Of a stretch of 64,000 nucleotides of DNA, positions 19,405-30,762 are shown piece after piece. Source of the DNA: Buttiauxella agrestis (GTDB lineage Bacteria > Pseudomonadota > Gammaproteobacteria > Enterobacterales > Enterobacteriaceae); assembly GCF_900446255.1 (NCBI RefSeq), contig NZ_UIGI01000001.1, forward strand, positions 2,320,763 through 2,384,762, written 5' to 3'. The notes under the pieces were generated by a model. The model saw only the letters and a program-made list of their open reading frames with translations. It was not told the origin of the DNA and ran no database searches. Every line of letters begins with the position of its first letter. The first letter of the stretch is position 1. A program made the translations under genes and the position numbers.

Positions 19405-20454
19405 GTGGATTTGATTGCAAACTATGGGCTTTTTTTGGCGAAAATCGTCACGGTCGTTGCGGCTATTGGCATTCTTGTCACAATAATCGTGAATGTTGCC
19501 GGGCGTAAAAGACACCAACGCGGGGAATTACGTCTCACCAATTTAAGTGAGCAATACCAGGAAATGCAGGAAGAAATGCAGGTCGCAAGACTTGATAGTC
19601 ATCAGCAAAAACTCTGGCATAAAACCCAAAAGAAAAAACATAAGCTGGAGGCTAAACAAGCCAAAGCGCATGCTAAACGCGGCGAAACGGTTATTTCTGA
19701 CAAGCCGACGCTTTATGTTCTGGATTTTAAAGGAAGTATGGATGCGCATGAAGTCACTTCCTTACGTGAAGAAATCACAGCCGTGCTGGCGGTAGTCAAA
19801 CCCGAAGATGAGGTTTTACTCCGTCTGGAAAGCCCTGGCGGTGTGGTGCATGGTTATGGGCTGGCAGCGTCGCAGTTGCAGCGTTTGCGTGAGAGCAAAG
19901 TTCGCCTGACGGTTGCTGTCGATAAAGTCGCGGCCAGCGGGGGTTATATGATGGCGTGTGTGGCAGATAAAATCGTTGCCGCTCCGTTTTCTATTATTGG
20001 TTCCATTGGTGTGGTGGCCCAGGTGCCAAACTTCCATCGCCTGCTGAAACGCAATGATATCGATGTCGAACTGCATACGGCCGGTCAGTACAAACGTACC
20101 CTGACTTTGTTTGGTGAGAACACCGAGCAGGGGCGTGAAAAATTCCGTGAAGACCTGAATGAAACACATCTGCTATTTAAGCAGTTTGTGCATGACATGC
20201 GTCCATCACTGGATATTGATTCTGTTGCAACGGGCGAACACTGGTACGGCACGCAGGCACTGGAAAAAGGGTTGATTGATGCGGTAAGCACCAGCGACGA
20301 TCTGCTGATTGGCCTGATGAAAAATCACGATGTGATTAATGTGCACTACACGCGCCGCAAAAAAATGATGGACCGTTTCACTGGTAGCGCGGCTAACAGT
20401 TTAGACAATCTGTTGTTGCGCTGGTGGCAGCGAGGCGAAAAACCACTGTTGTAA
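19405..20454 (+). CDS. sohB: SohB, S49-family inner membrane peptidase
   Basis: A protein of 349 residues (E. coli 349) that starts with GTG preceded by GGCGGAAA. An N-terminal membrane anchor (IVTVVAAIGILVTIIVNVAG) is followed by a charged coiled stretch, then the signal-peptide-peptidase-A-type domain. The catalytic Ser is in DKVAASGGYMMA and the Lys in HTAGQYKRTLTLFGE. SohB is linked to envelope protein quality control as a suppressor of htrA loss. Divergent from yciK; the 271 nt between them hold both promoters. Confidence 0.96.
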   Translation: MDLIANYGLFLAKIVTVVAAIGILVTIIVNVAGRKRHQRGELRLTNLSEQYQEMQEEMQVARLDSHQQKLWHKTQKKKHKLEAKQAKAHAKRGETVISDKPTLYVLDFKGSMDAHEVTSLREEITAVLAVVKPEDEVLLRLESPGGVVHGYGLAASQLQRLRESKVRLTVAVDKVAASGGYMMACVADKIVAAPFSIIGSIGVVAQVPNFHRLLKRNDIDVELHTAGQYKRTLTLFGENTEQGREKFREDLNETHLLFKQFVHDMRPSLDIDSVATGEHWYGTQALEKGLIDAVSTSDDLLIGLMKNHDVINVHYTRRKKMMDRFTGSAANSLDNLLLRWWQRGEKPLL

Positions 20455-20475
20455 TCGGATTCGAAGTGAAAGTAG

Positions 20476-20503
20476 AAACGAGGCCATTTGGCCTCGTTTT
20501 TTT
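20476..20503. terminator. Bidirectional terminator between sohB and yciN
   Basis: AAACGAGGC-CATTTG-GCCTCGTTT is followed by more T on the plus strand, between convergent genes. Confidence 0.9.
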
Positions 20504-20505
20504 AC

Positions 20506-20757
20506 TTAGTCTTGCAGGTGATATTTCTCTGCAAACACATGCGCAAGATGCTTGAACATATTAAATACTGCGGTGCTCTTCCCGGTAGGTAAGCCTTGTT
20601 CATCAAGGAAGTATTCACCTTTGAACACCAGCACCCCGTTTTTTTGCTCAACGTCCGTTGCTTCCATTCCATGCATGAAATCTTCATGAGCACGGATCAC
20701 TTTATTGGCTTCAACGAGTAGCGATTGTTTATCGATAGGTTGAGTGGTTGGTTGCAT
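20506..20757 (-). CDS. yciN: YciN, small protein of unknown function
   Basis: A protein of 83 residues, the E. coli length, recognised by its position before topA and the family sequence [17 protein letters not shown] and [30 protein letters not shown] ribosome site precedes the ATG. No function is established. Confidence 0.93.
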   Translation of the reverse strand: MQPTTQPIDKQSLLVEANKVIRAHEDFMHGMEATDVEQKNGVLVFKGEYFLDEQGLPTGKSTAVFNMFKHLAHVFAEKYHLQD

Positions 20758-20875
20758 GATTTCCTCCTTTAAAAACTGGCAGTAGTGTACTTCCGCTATA
20801 CTGCAAAGGGCAATATCTCCCTGTAAACCTAAGGTGATTTAATCAGTTTACTGTGCTGGCAGGAATCCGGGTTGC

Positions 20876-21067
20876 ATGCTAATAAAGTTGCGTAACTCAT
20901 TTTATCAGGTAGAGTGTGACGCTTTCGCAAATCTGGCAACGGAATTGCTTGACATTCAACCAAAGTTCCGTCGTGCTATGTCACCGGTGCGAAAGACTCG
21001 TTATCTCAATCACCTGCGAATGTTCGCTAATCAGCCGGTGGATGAAAAAAGAGTTGATATCCATTGA
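20876..21067 (+). CDS. Possible small protein upstream of topA
   Basis: A 63-codon frame from ATG at 20876 to TGA, with an AGGA about 10 nt upstream. The predicted protein is basic and shows no membrane segment or motif I can name; parts are FYQVECDAFANLATELLD and TRYLNHLRMFANQPV. Codon choice is unremarkable for these neighbours. I know of no annotated gene here in E. coli, and this is also the topA promoter region, so a chance frame is quite possible. The rest of 20758-21158 shows no other gene. Confidence 0.35.
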   Translation: MLIKLRNSFYQVECDAFANLATELLDIQPKFRRAMSPVRKTRYLNHLRMFANQPVDEKRVDIH

Positions 21068-21158
21068 CGCTGCCGCAATATAAAAAAGCGCGTCGCCAGT
21101 GGAAGGTGTGATTAGTGTGCGACGTCTCCTGGAAGAATTACATTAGGTAAAGGTGAAT

Positions 21159-23756
21159 ATGGGTAAAGCTCTCGTCATCGTTGAGTCCCCGGCAAAAGCC
21201 AAAACGATCAACAAATATCTCGGTAATGACTACGTGGTTAAGTCCAGCGTCGGTCATATCCGTGATTTGCCGACCAGTGGATCAACCACCAAGAAGAGCG
21301 CTGACTCCGCCTCCACCAAAGGGACCAAAAAGGTCAAAAAGGATGAACGCGGTGCGCTCGTAAATCGTATGGGTGTCGATCCATGGCACAACTGGGAAGC
21401 ACAGTACGAAGTGCTGCCTGGTAAGGAAAAAGTGGTTTCAGAACTGAAGTCACTGGCTGAAAAAGCAGACCATATCTATCTCGCAACCGACCTTGACCGC
21501 GAAGGGGAAGCCATTGCATGGCACCTGCGGGAAGTTATCGGTGGTGATGAAACGCGTTACAGCCGCGTTGTTTTTAACGAGATTACAAAAAATGCAATTC
21601 AACAGGCCTTCGAAAAGCCGGGCGAATTGAATATTGACCGTGTTAACGCCCAGCAGGCGCGTCGTTTTATGGACCGCGTTGTGGGCTACATGGTGTCTCC
21701 GCTGCTGTGGAAAAAAATTGCCCGAGGTCTTTCTGCTGGCCGCGTACAGTCCGTTGCTGTGCGTCTGGTTGTTGACCGTGAACGTGAAATTAAAGCGTTC
21801 GTACCGGAAGAATACTGGGAAGTTGACGCGAACCTGACAACGCCGAAAGGCGACAGTCTGCCGGTTCAGGTCAGTCACCATAAAGACAAGCCGTTCCGCC
21901 CGGTTAACCGCGAGCAGACCATGTCTGCGGTTAGCGAGTTGGAAAAAGCGCGTTACACCGTGCTTGAGCGTGAAGATAAACCGACCAGCAGCAAACCTGG
22001 TGCGCCGTTTATCACCTCCACGTTGCAACAGGCTGCAAGCACCCGTCTTGGTTTTGGTGTGAAGAAAACCATGATGATGGCGCAGCGTCTGTATGAAGCG
22101 GGTCATATCACTTACATGCGTACTGACTCAACCAACTTGAGTCAGGATGCAGTGAGTATGGTTCGTGGGTATATCGAAGAGAGTTTCGGTAAGAAATATC
22201 TCCCGGAAGCCGCGAATCAGTACTCCAGCAAAGAAAACTCTCAGGAAGCGCACGAAGCGATTCGTCCTTCTGATGTGAGTGTCGTTGCTGAGTCGCTTAA
22301 AGATATGGAAGCTGACGCGCAGAAACTTTACCAGTTGATCTGGCGCCAGTTTGTGGCGTGTCAGATGACACCAGCGCAATACGACTCCACCACTTTGACG
22401 GTGCAAGCGGGTGACTTCCGTCTTAAAACGCGTGGCCGTACGCTGCGTTTTGATGGCTGGACTAAAGTCATGCCAGCACTGCGCAAAGGTGATGAAGACC
22501 GTACATTACCTGCCGTTGAACAGGGTGATGAGCTCGCTCTGGTTGAAGTTATTCCTGGCCAGCACTTTACAAAACCACCGGCTCGTTTTAGCGAAGCTTC
22601 GTTGGTTAAAGAGTTGGAAAAGCGTGGCATTGGCCGTCCGTCTACTTACGCGTCAATCATTTCCACCATCCAGGATCGTGGCTATGTGCGTGTAGAGAAC
22701 CGCCGCTTCTACGCTGAAAAAATGGGTGAAATTGTTACTGACCGCCTGGAAGAAAACTTCCGTGAGCTGATGAACTACGATTTCACCGCGCAGATGGAAA
22801 GCAGCCTTGACCAGGTGGCCAATAATCAGGCCGAGTGGAAAGGGGTGCTGGATAACTTCTTTAGCGATTTCAGCGAACAGCTTGGTAAAGCTGAACTGGA
22901 TCCGGAAGAAGGCGGTATGCGTCCAAACCAGATGGTTCTGACCAGTATTGATTGCCCGACCTGTGGTCGCGAAATGGGTATCCGTACTGCCAGCACTGGT
23001 GTGTTCCTCGGTTGTTCTGGTTATGCATTGCCGCCGAAAGAGCGCTGCAAAACCACCATCAATCTGGTGCCGGAAAACGAAGTTCTCAACGTGCTGGAAG
23101 GCGATGACGCGGAAACTAACGCCCTGCGTGCGAAGCGTCGTTGCGTGAAGTGTGGCACTGCGATGGACAGCTACCTCATCGATCCAAAACGTAAACTTCA
23201 CGTCTGTGGTAATAACCCGACGTGTGATGGTTACGAAATCGAAGAGGGCGAATTCCGGATCAAAGGTTATGACGGCCCAATCGTTGAGTGTGAGAAATGT
23301 GGTTCTGAAATGCACCTGAAAATGGGGCGTTTCGGTAAGTACATGGCTTGTACCAATGACGATTGCAAAAATACGCGTAAGATCCTGCGTAATGGCGAAG
23401 TGGCACCTCCGAAGGAAGATCCGGTTCCCTTGCCTGAGTTGCCTTGCGAGAAGTCAGACGCTTACTTTGTTCTGCGTGATGGCGCGGCGGGTGTTTTCCT
23501 TGCGGCAAACACTTTCCCTAAATCGCGTGAAACACGTGCGCCGCTGGTCGAAGAGCTTTATCGCTTCCGCGACCGCCTGCCAGAAAAACTGCGTTATCTG
23601 GCCGACGCACCACAGCAAGATGCAGACGGCAACAAAGCGGTCGTTCGCTTTAGCCGTAAGACTAAGCAACAGTACGTTTCTTCTGAAAAAGAAGGCAAAG
23701 CGACTGGCTGGTCAGCATTCTTTGTTGATGGTAAGTGGGTTGAAGGTAAGAAGTAA
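21159..23756 (+). CDS. topA: DNA topoisomerase I
   Basis: A protein of 865 residues when started at the ATG at 21159 (AAAGGTG upstream), exactly the E. coli length; an in-frame GTG six bases earlier is less likely. It relaxes negative supercoils. The TOPRIM domain begins [20 protein letters not shown], with the acidic [11 protein letters not shown]. The active-site Tyr lies in [14 protein letters not shown] near residue 319. The C-terminal third holds three four-Cys zinc ribbons ([29 protein letters not shown] with their partners), then two further DNA-binding ribbons. A terminator follows. Confidence 0.99.
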   Translation: MGKALVIVESPAKAKTINKYLGNDYVVKSSVGHIRDLPTSGSTTKKSADSASTKGTKKVKKDERGALVNRMGVDPWHNWEAQYEVLPGKEKVVSELKSLAEKADHIYLATDLDREGEAIAWHLREVIGGDETRYSRVVFNEITKNAIQQAFEKPGELNIDRVNAQQARRFMDRVVGYMVSPLLWKKIARGLSAGRVQSVAVRLVVDREREIKAFVPEEYWEVDANLTTPKGDSLPVQVSHHKDKPFRPVNREQTMSAVSELEKARYTVLEREDKPTSSKPGAPFITSTLQQAASTRLGFGVKKTMMMAQRLYEAGHITYMRTDSTNLSQDAVSMVRGYIEESFGKKYLPEAANQYSSKENSQEAHEAIRPSDVSVVAESLKDMEADAQKLYQLIWRQFVACQMTPAQYDSTTLTVQAGDFRLKTRGRTLRFDGWTKVMPALRKGDEDRTLPAVEQGDELALVEVIPGQHFTKPPARFSEASLVKELEKRGIGRPSTYASIISTIQDRGYVRVENRRFYAEKMGEIVTDRLEENFRELMNYDFTAQMESSLDQVANNQAEWKGVLDNFFSDFSEQLGKAELDPEEGGMRPNQMVLTSIDCPTCGREMGIRTASTGVFLGCSGYALPPKERCKTTINLVPENEVLNVLEGDDAETNALRAKRRCVKCGTAMDSYLIDPKRKLHVCGNNPTCDGYEIEEGEFRIKGYDGPIVECEKCGSEMHLKMGRFGKYMACTNDDCKNTRKILRNGEVAPPKEDPVPLPELPCEKSDAYFVLRDGAAGVFLAANTFPKSRETRAPLVEELYRFRDRLPEKLRYLADAPQQDADGNKAVVRFSRKTKQQYVSSEKEGKATGWSAFFVDGKWVEGKK

Positions 23757-23769
23757 CTAGTCTTCTGAC

Positions 23770-23801
23770 AAAAAAGCCGGGGCCGATGCTCCGGCTTTTT
23801 T
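23770..23801 (+). terminator. topA terminator
   Basis: The stem AAAAAGCCGG/CCGGCTTTTT with GC-rich loop and a T run starts 14 nt after the topA stop. Confidence 0.93.
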
Positions 23802-23873
23802 ATATCCTTTTATATAACCTGATTATTATTTTTTCTTTCTAACTATACATAGATAGTATAAGTGATATAGTGA

Positions 23874-24923
<1,050 letters not shown>

Positions 24924-24930
24924 TATCTGA

Positions 24931-24958
24931 AGGTATCTTTTCGCCTGGAAAGATACCT
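24931..24958 (+). terminator. cysB terminator
   Basis: AGGTATCTTT-8 nt-AAAGATACCT is a perfect 10-bp stem, followed by a T-rich stretch. The remaining 300 nt up to 25259 are AT-rich, show no gene, and must contain the ymiA promoter. Confidence 0.85.
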
Positions 24959-25259
24959 ATTCTCTTTGCATTAATGAATATGATTTATCCCTTCTGGTAT
25001 TCAATATCCCTTAAATCTTAATTACCCATGCAATTTAAGTGGTTAATCTGTCTCAATTAAGAGACAAACGTAGATAATAATTAACCGCTCTGCAAATTTA
25101 GTGTTTCAATTATTTATTTCAGGTCAAAAGATTAAATCTTTTCCTGCATTCGGGAAGCAATTTCGCTGGCTTTTGTACTAGAGTTTCTTTAGGATTAATC
25201 CCATCAGGCGATTAATTATACCGATTGTTTAAGACTTTATGATAAGTGGTGCCGATTGT

Positions 25260-25400
25260 ATGAGGTTAGCAATGCCTTCAGGAAGTGAAGAACCGCAGAG
25301 GGAAACAGGGCTAAAACGTAAGGCCTGGATGGCGGTGTTTTTAGTATCAGGTCTGTTCTGGCTTGTCGTGGCAGTGGCAGCCTGGCATTTTTGGGGGTAA
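25260..25400 (+). CDS. ymiA: YmiA, very small membrane protein
   Basis: A frame of 46 residues read directly from the sequence: MRLAMPSGSEEPQRETGLKR, then a single hydrophobic segment AWMAVFLVSGLFWLVVAVAA and a short Trp-rich end. It matches E. coli YmiA (46 residues) in length, order and the LKRKAW junction. One transmembrane span is predicted; function unknown. The next small gene starts 2 nt after its stop. Confidence 0.85.
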   Translation: MRLAMPSGSEEPQRETGLKRKAWMAVFLVSGLFWLVVAVAAWHFWG

Positions 25401-25402
25401 CA

Positions 25403-25573
25403 ATGACTTCCCTTGCTCAAACACAAGCGCAGAAAACGGTGCGTCAGAAAGATGACAAACCACAACAAGAAGCGAAGCCTGGAAAAGTTCAGGTGCCTGA
25501 ATCGTGGCAACTGACGCAACAACAAAAAGACTTTATCGATCTGTTTTCAACAGACGAACATATTAAACAATAA
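25403..25573 (+). CDS. Small hydrophilic protein in the ymiA-acnA interval (yciX/ymiB position)
   Basis: A frame of 56 residues from ATG at 25403, only 2 nt after the ymiA stop; the GGGGGTAAC end of ymiA serves as ribosome site. The protein is Gln/Lys-rich and has no membrane segment: SLAQTQAQKTVRQKDDKPQQ, then WQLTQQQKDFIDLFSTDEHI. Tight linkage suggests co-translation with ymiA. E. coli has a small gene at this position; I leave the symbol empty because naming in databases varies. Confidence 0.75.
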   Translation: MTSLAQTQAQKTVRQKDDKPQQEAKPGKVQVPESWQLTQQQKDFIDLFSTDEHIKQ

Positions 25574-25734
25574 ATATAATTCTCATTTACCTTTATTTAA
25601 CTTGCTGTCAGTCACACTTTATAATTAAGCGTGATTAAGAGCACACTCTTTAAGTAATCACTACACACAGCAATATTCAAATCGACTGATTAATTATTCA
25701 GTCACAGTGTTTACTAAAATAAAGAGAGCGGCTT

Positions 25735-25833
25735 ATGAATACTCACTGTAGCGTCAAGTACTGGTCGTGGTTTACCGCATTTACTGTTTCGTTAGTCTTT
25801 TGGGCGCAAATGGTTTGGATGCTGGCGCAGTAA
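25735..25833 (+). CDS. ymiC: YmiC-like micro-protein, one membrane span
   Basis: A frame of 32 residues, MNTHCSVKYWSWFTAFTVSL followed by VFWAQMVWMLAQ, preceded by AAAGAGAG at a good distance. It is a single hydrophobic helix with aromatic ends, the pattern of enterobacterial single-span micro-proteins, and lies just before acnA where E. coli has ymiC. The match is by position and general pattern, from memory. Function unknown. Confidence 0.65.
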   Translation: MNTHCSVKYWSWFTAFTVSLVFWAQMVWMLAQ

Positions 25834-25964
25834 CACTTTCTTGCTTGCGCCCTGGTTCTCTACCGGGGCACTGATTCACTCTTCCTTTCCCTTTACACCT
25901 CTCGATTTATCAATTTGGGTTGTTATCAAATCGTTACGACATCTTTGTGTTATCTTTAATACTG

Positions 25965-25984
25965 TCCCTGATCTTCATCAGGGA
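25965..25984 (+). other. Stem-loop in the acnA leader
   Basis: TCCCTGAT-CTTC-ATCAGGGA is a perfect 8-bp stem with a four-base loop, 32 nt before the acnA ATG and close to its GGAGG ribosome site. No T run follows, so it is not a terminator. Confidence 0.6.
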
Positions 25985-26016
25985 TACCGCTATCCTAAGA
26001 AATTTATGGAGGAGCT

Positions 26017-28692
26017 ATGTCGTTAACCCTACGAGAAGCCAGTAAGGACACTCTACAGGCGCTGAATAAAACCTATCACTATTACAGCTTGCCGCTGGCC
26101 GCAAAGAAACTTGGGGATATCAGCCGCTTACCCAAGTCGTTAAAAGTTCTGCTCGAAAACCTGCTGCGCTGGCAGGATGAGGATTCTGTCACTCAAGATG
26201 ACATTCACGCGCTGGCCGCCTGGCTGAAAGACGCTCACGCGGACCGTGAAATTGCTTATCGCCCAGCTCGCGTTCTGATGCAAGATTTCACCGGTGTTCC
26301 GGCGGTGGTTGATTTAGCCGCCATGCGTGAAGCGGTCAAACGCCTCGGTGGCGATGTGGCCAAAGTTAACCCGCTTTCCCCTGTGGATCTGGTCATTGAC
26401 CACTCGGTGACTGTCGATCATTTTGGTGACGATGATGCATTTGAGGAGAACGTGCGCCTCGAGATGGAGCGCAACCACGAGCGCTATGTCTTCCTGCGTT
26501 GGGGGCAGCAAGCTTTCAGCCGCTTCAGCGTTGTGCCACCGGGAACCGGTATTTGTCACCAGGTTAACCTGGAATATCTCGGTAAAGCTGTGTGGAGTGA
26601 AATGCAGGGGGATGAGCTGGTGGCTTATCCTGACACGCTGGTGGGGACGGACTCCCATACCACCATGATCAACGGCCTCGGGGTTTTGGGCTGGGGCGTA
26701 GGGGGGATTGAAGCAGAGGCGGCTATGCTCGGCCAGCCGGTTTCAATGCTTATCCCGGATGTCGTCGGCTTTAAACTTGACGGTAAATTGCGCGAAGGTA
26801 TTACCGCGACAGACCTTGTTCTGACCGTTACGCAAATGCTGCGCAAACACGGCGTTGTGGGCAAGTTCGTGGAGTTTTACGGCGACGGGCTGGACACATT
26901 ACCCCTGGCCGATCGCGCAACGATTGCCAACATGGCTCCTGAATATGGTGCCACCTGCGGATTCTTCCCGATTGACGCCGTCACGCTGGATTATATGCGC
27001 CTTAGTGGACGCAGCGAAGAGCAGATAGCATTAGTTGAGGCGTATTCCAAAGCCCAGGGGATGTGGCGAAATACCGGCGATGAACCGGTCTTTACCAGTA
27101 CTCTGGCGCTGGATATGAATGAAGTTGAAGCAAGCCTTGCGGGGCCGAAGCGTCCGCAGGATCGCGTCGCGCTGGGCGATGTCCCGAAAGCGTTCAACGC
27201 CAGCAATGAACTCGAACTCAACTCTTCTCACAAAGACCGTGCGCCGGTGAATTACACCATGGGTGGGCGCGAATACCAGTTGCCTGATGGGGCGGTGGTC
27301 ATTTCTGCAATTACTTCTTGCACTAATACTTCAAACCCCAGTGTTCTGATGGCGGCAGGGTTGCTGGCGAAGAAAGCGGTAAAACTAGGTTTAAAACGCC
27401 AACCGTGGGTGAAAGCCTCTCTGGCCCCTGGCTCAAAAGTGGTTTCGGATTACCTGGCTAAGGCGCGATTGACACCTTATCTCGACGAATTAGGTTTTAA
27501 TCTGGTGGGATACGGTTGTACCACCTGTATAGGTAACTCTGGCCCGTTGCCGGACCCTATCGAACAGGCCATCAAGAAGGGCGATTTGACCGTGGGTGCC
27601 GTGCTTTCGGGGAACCGTAACTTTGAAGGACGAATTCATCCATTGGTGAAAACCAACTGGCTCGCATCCCCTCCGTTGGTGGTGGCTTATGCTCTGGCTG
27701 GGAACATGAATGTTAATTTGACGACGGACCCGCTTGGTCATGATCTCAAAGGCGACCCGGTTTATCTCAAAGATATTTGGCCGAGCAGCCAGGAAATCGC
27801 CCGTGCGGTCGCACAAGTGACAACGGAAATGTTCCACAAAGAATATGCCGAAGTCTTCCTGGGCACACCTGAATGGCAAAGCATTGAGGTCGACCGTTCG
27901 AATACTTACGGCTGGCAAAGCGATTCTACTTATATTCGCCTGTCGCCATTCTTTGATGATATGGAAGCCACGCCAAAACCCGTACCGGAGATTCATGGTG
28001 CGCGCGTTCTGGCGATCCTCGGCGACTCTGTCACCACAGACCATATTTCGCCTGCCGGTAGCATCAAGGCAGACAGCCCGGCTGGGCGCTACCTGCAAAA
28101 CCATGGCGTTGAGCGTAAAGATTTTAACTCTTATGGCTCACGACGCGGCAACCATGAAGTGATGATGCGCGGCACGTTCGCCAATATTCGCATTCGCAAT
28201 GAAATGGTGCCGGGGGTTGAAGGGGGTATGACGCGGTTGTTACCGGGCGATGAGGTAATCTCAATTTATGATGCGGCAATGAAATACCGCGATAAAGGGA
28301 TCCCTCTGGCCGTGTTTGCCGGTAAAGAATATGGCTCCGGTTCAAGTCGTGACTGGGCGGCAAAAGGGCCACGGTTGCTGGGGGTGCGGGTCGTTATCGC
28401 CGAGTCCTTCGAGCGAATTCACCGTTCCAACTTGATTGGTATGGGGATTCTTCCGCTGGAGTTTCCGCAGGGCGTGACGCGTAAAACATTGGGGCTGACG
28501 GGCGAGGAGTTTATCGATATTACTGGCCTGAACGAACTGGTGCCAGGGACTACGGTGCCGGTGTCATTAACCTTTGCCGATGGTAGAAAAGAGGTGGTTG
28601 AGTGTCGCTGCCGCATTGATACCAGTAATGAACTGACGTACTTCAAAAATGATGGGATTTTGCATTACGTGATTCGTAACATGCTGAAGTAG
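26017..28692 (+). CDS. acnA: Aconitate hydratase A
   Basis: A protein of 891 residues, the E. coli length. It isomerises citrate to isocitrate with a [4Fe-4S] cluster and is the stress-resistant aconitase. The cluster ligands are the Cys in [12 protein letters not shown] and the two in [11 protein letters not shown]. Other family blocks are [35 protein letters not shown] and the swivel-domain [17 protein letters not shown] strong GGAGG site lies 5 nt upstream of ATG. A terminator separates it from convergent ribA. Confidence 0.99.
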   Translation: MSLTLREASKDTLQALNKTYHYYSLPLAAKKLGDISRLPKSLKVLLENLLRWQDEDSVTQDDIHALAAWLKDAHADREIAYRPARVLMQDFTGVPAVVDLAAMREAVKRLGGDVAKVNPLSPVDLVIDHSVTVDHFGDDDAFEENVRLEMERNHERYVFLRWGQQAFSRFSVVPPGTGICHQVNLEYLGKAVWSEMQGDELVAYPDTLVGTDSHTTMINGLGVLGWGVGGIEAEAAMLGQPVSMLIPDVVGFKLDGKLREGITATDLVLTVTQMLRKHGVVGKFVEFYGDGLDTLPLADRATIANMAPEYGATCGFFPIDAVTLDYMRLSGRSEEQIALVEAYSKAQGMWRNTGDEPVFTSTLALDMNEVEASLAGPKRPQDRVALGDVPKAFNASNELELNSSHKDRAPVNYTMGGREYQLPDGAVVISAITSCTNTSNPSVLMAAGLLAKKAVKLGLKRQPWVKASLAPGSKVVSDYLAKARLTPYLDELGFNLVGYGCTTCIGNSGPLPDPIEQAIKKGDLTVGAVLSGNRNFEGRIHPLVKTNWLASPPLVVAYALAGNMNVNLTTDPLGHDLKGDPVYLKDIWPSSQEIARAVAQVTTEMFHKEYAEVFLGTPEWQSIEVDRSNTYGWQSDSTYIRLSPFFDDMEATPKPVPEIHGARVLAILGDSVTTDHISPAGSIKADSPAGRYLQNHGVERKDFNSYGSRRGNHEVMMRGTFANIRIRNEMVPGVEGGMTRLLPGDEVISIYDAAMKYRDKGIPLAVFAGKEYGSGSSRDWAAKGPRLLGVRVVIAESFERIHRSNLIGMGILPLEFPQGVTRKTLGLTGEEFIDITGLNELVPGTTVPVSLTFADGRKEVVECRCRIDTSNELTYFKNDGILHYVIRNMLK

Positions 28693-28697
28693 TAAAA

Positions 28698-28724
28698 ATT
28701 CTCCCCCAGAGATGGGGGAGAAAA
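28698..28724. terminator. Bidirectional terminator between acnA and ribA
   Basis: TTCTCCCCCA-GAGA-TGGGGGAGAA, with A tracts on both sides, between convergent genes. Confidence 0.9.
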
Positions 28725-28728
28725 CGGC

Positions 28729-29322
28729 TTATTCTTTGGACAGTAAATGGCCCATTTTAGCCGCTTTGGTATCCAGATAATGCGCGTTCTTCGGGTTGCG
28801 ACCCACAATAAGTGGCACTCGCTCAGTGATGTTAATTCCTGCCTCAGAAAGAATCTCAACCTTGCGCGGGTTGTTGGTCAGCAAGCGTACCGCATCGATA
28901 CCCAATAATTTAAACATGTCCGCGCACAGCGTGAAGTCGCGTTCATCGGCAGCAAAACCGAGTTGGTGGTTCGCTTCAACGGTGTCGTAGCCTTTATCCT
29001 GCAACGCGTAGGCACGAATTTTATTCAGCAGGCCGATGTTGCGACCTTCCTGGCGGTGATACAGCAACACACCGCGACCTTGTTCAGCAATTTGAGCCAG
29101 AGCCGCTTCAAGTTGGAAGCCACAGTCACAGCGCAGGCTGAATAGGGCGTCGCCCGTCAGACACTCTGAATGTACACGCGCCAGAACAGAATCATTTCCA
29201 GTAATGTCACCAAAAACCAGTGCAACGTGATCTTGCCCGGTTGCCAGTTCTTCAAAACCCACCATCAGGAAATCGCCCCATGGGGTAGGCAGTTTGGCTT
29301 CTGCCACACGTTTAAGCTGCAT
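28729..29322 (-). CDS. ribA: GTP cyclohydrolase II
   Basis: A protein of 197 residues (196 in E. coli). It opens GTP in the first step of riboflavin synthesis. The zinc ligands are the three Cys in [20 protein letters not shown], followed by [20 protein letters not shown] with the catalytic Arg and TNNPRKVE. Divergent from pgpB; the 223 nt between them hold both promoters. I see no FMN riboswitch, in line with E. coli where that element controls ribB. Confidence 0.98.
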   Translation of the reverse strand: MQLKRVAEAKLPTPWGDFLMVGFEELATGQDHVALVFGDITGNDSVLARVHSECLTGDALFSLRCDCGFQLEAALAQIAEQGRGVLLYHRQEGRNIGLLNKIRAYALQDKGYDTVEANHQLGFAADERDFTLCADMFKLLGIDAVRLLTNNPRKVEILSEAGINITERVPLIVGRNPKNAHYLDTKAAKMGHLLSKE

Positions 29323-29545
29323 GTGATTCTCCAGGTACTCTTATTGGCTCACGAAGTATTGACTCGCGTGATACCTGCCAGCTTTCTGGCTTGTTAAATT
29401 CCTATTGGCTATTTTGCCACAACGCCGGTCACTTCGCCTAATTGACTGGGCGCACTCTTATTTTTACGCTTAAAGTCACGCCACGTTTTCCCATCGGTGC
29501 GCTTTATCGGGTATTCTTAATGCTCAGATTGCATAAGGAAAAGTG

Positions 29546-30310
29546 ATGCGGGCAATAGCGAAGCGAACGACAATTGGAGCCGGAATACTATTAATCATGC
29601 CGCTAACGGTATGGATCTCAGGTTGGCAGTGGGTTCCTGGTGCTCAAGGCGCCTGGCTTAAAATGATGTATTGGGTGACAGAAACAGTCACCCAGCCGTG
29701 GGGCATCATTACTCATGTTTGCTTATGCGCCTGGTTTTTATGGTGCCTGAGGTTTCGCCTAAAAGCGGCAGTCATGCTATTTGCCATCCTTGGTGCGGCT
29801 ATTCTTGTTGGGCAAGGCGTGAAATCCGTCATCAAAGACAAAGTACAAGAACCTCGTCCTTTTGTGGTATGGCTTGAAAAAACACAACATATTCCGACAG
29901 ATGAGTTCTACAATTTAAAGCGTAAGCAACGTAGCGAACTGGTCAAAAGCCAGCTCGAGTCTCAGTCGGAAGTGCCTGGGTGGTTACGTAAACACTGGCA
30001 AAAAGAGACCGGATTTGCATTCCCTTCCGGACACACAATGTTTGCCGCAAGTTGGGCATTACTGGGTGTTGGCCTGTTGTGGCCGCGCAGGAGAACCTGG
30101 ACTATTGCTTTGTTGCTGGTATGGGCAGTCGGAGTGATGGGGAGTCGGTTAGTGCTCGGTATGCACTGGCCACGAGATTTGGTTGTCGCAACCTTAATCT
30201 CCTGGATATTAATTACCCTGGCAACCTGGCTTGCGCAAAAATTATGCGGCCCACTATCGCCACCAAGGCAAGAAGATGAGGAAATAGCCGAACGAGACGG
30301 CGAAGCTTGA
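29546..30310 (+). CDS. pgpB: Phosphatidylglycerophosphatase B
   Basis: A protein of 254 residues from the ATG at 29546 (AAGGA upstream; a GTG one codon earlier is also open). PAP2-type membrane phosphatase with about six spans. The three catalytic blocks are present: KDKVQEPRP, the FAFPSGHTMFAASW block, and GSRLVLGMHWPRDL with the catalytic His. It removes phosphate from phosphatidylglycerophosphate, undecaprenyl diphosphate and other lipid phosphates. Confidence 0.97.
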   Translation: MRAIAKRTTIGAGILLIMPLTVWISGWQWVPGAQGAWLKMMYWVTETVTQPWGIITHVCLCAWFLWCLRFRLKAAVMLFAILGAAILVGQGVKSVIKDKVQEPRPFVVWLEKTQHIPTDEFYNLKRKQRSELVKSQLESQSEVPGWLRKHWQKETGFAFPSGHTMFAASWALLGVGLLWPRRRTWTIALLLVWAVGVMGSRLVLGMHWPRDLVVATLISWILITLATWLAQKLCGPLSPPRQEDEEIAERDGEA

Positions 30311-30450
30311 GAATCTTGATTTAATCCCCATTTCTTATGAATTGGACGTCGCTAATGGATTCCCCGGAACTCCGGGAAATGGTAGTTTATACCGTTGGAA
30401 ATGCATTAGGGCATAATTTAGTCGCGTAAGACCACATGACGGGAAGTAAT

Positions 30451-30756
30451 GTGAAATATTTATTCATTTTCTTACTGGTGCTAGCGATTTTTGTGATTTC
30501 TGTCACTCTGGGCGCGCAAAACGATCAGGTTGTACATTTCAATTATCTGTTGGCACAGGGCGAGTATCGCGTCTCCACCTTGCTGGCGACTCTTTTTGCT
30601 GCGGGTTTTTTACTGGGTTGGATGATTTGTGGTCTGTTCTGGCTGCGTTTGCGTGTTTCCCTTGCCCGCGCCGATCGCAAGATCAAACGCCTGGAACAGC
30701 AAATCACCACGGGTTCTGACACCACCACAGTGGTTGTACCGGCTGTGAAGGAATAA
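30451..30756 (+). CDS. lapA: LapA (YciS), membrane partner in LPS assembly control
   Basis: I choose the GTG at 30451, with GGAAG five bases upstream, giving 101 residues and the family N-terminus VKYLFIFLLVLAIFVISVTL; an ATG at 30436 would add five residues. Two hydrophobic segments (residues 3-22 and about 40-63) are followed by a basic coiled tail (LARADRKIKRLEQQI). LapA works with LapB at the inner membrane. lapB starts 6 nt after the stop. Confidence 0.93.
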   Translation: MKYLFIFLLVLAIFVISVTLGAQNDQVVHFNYLLAQGEYRVSTLLATLFAAGFLLGWMICGLFWLRLRVSLARADRKIKRLEQQITTGSDTTTVVVPAVKE

Positions 30757-30762
30757 CCTGCC

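Noticed and set aside
29323-29545. Possible FMN riboswitch upstream of ribA
   Set aside because: I see none of the conserved RFN helices in this 223-nt region; in E. coli this element belongs to ribB.
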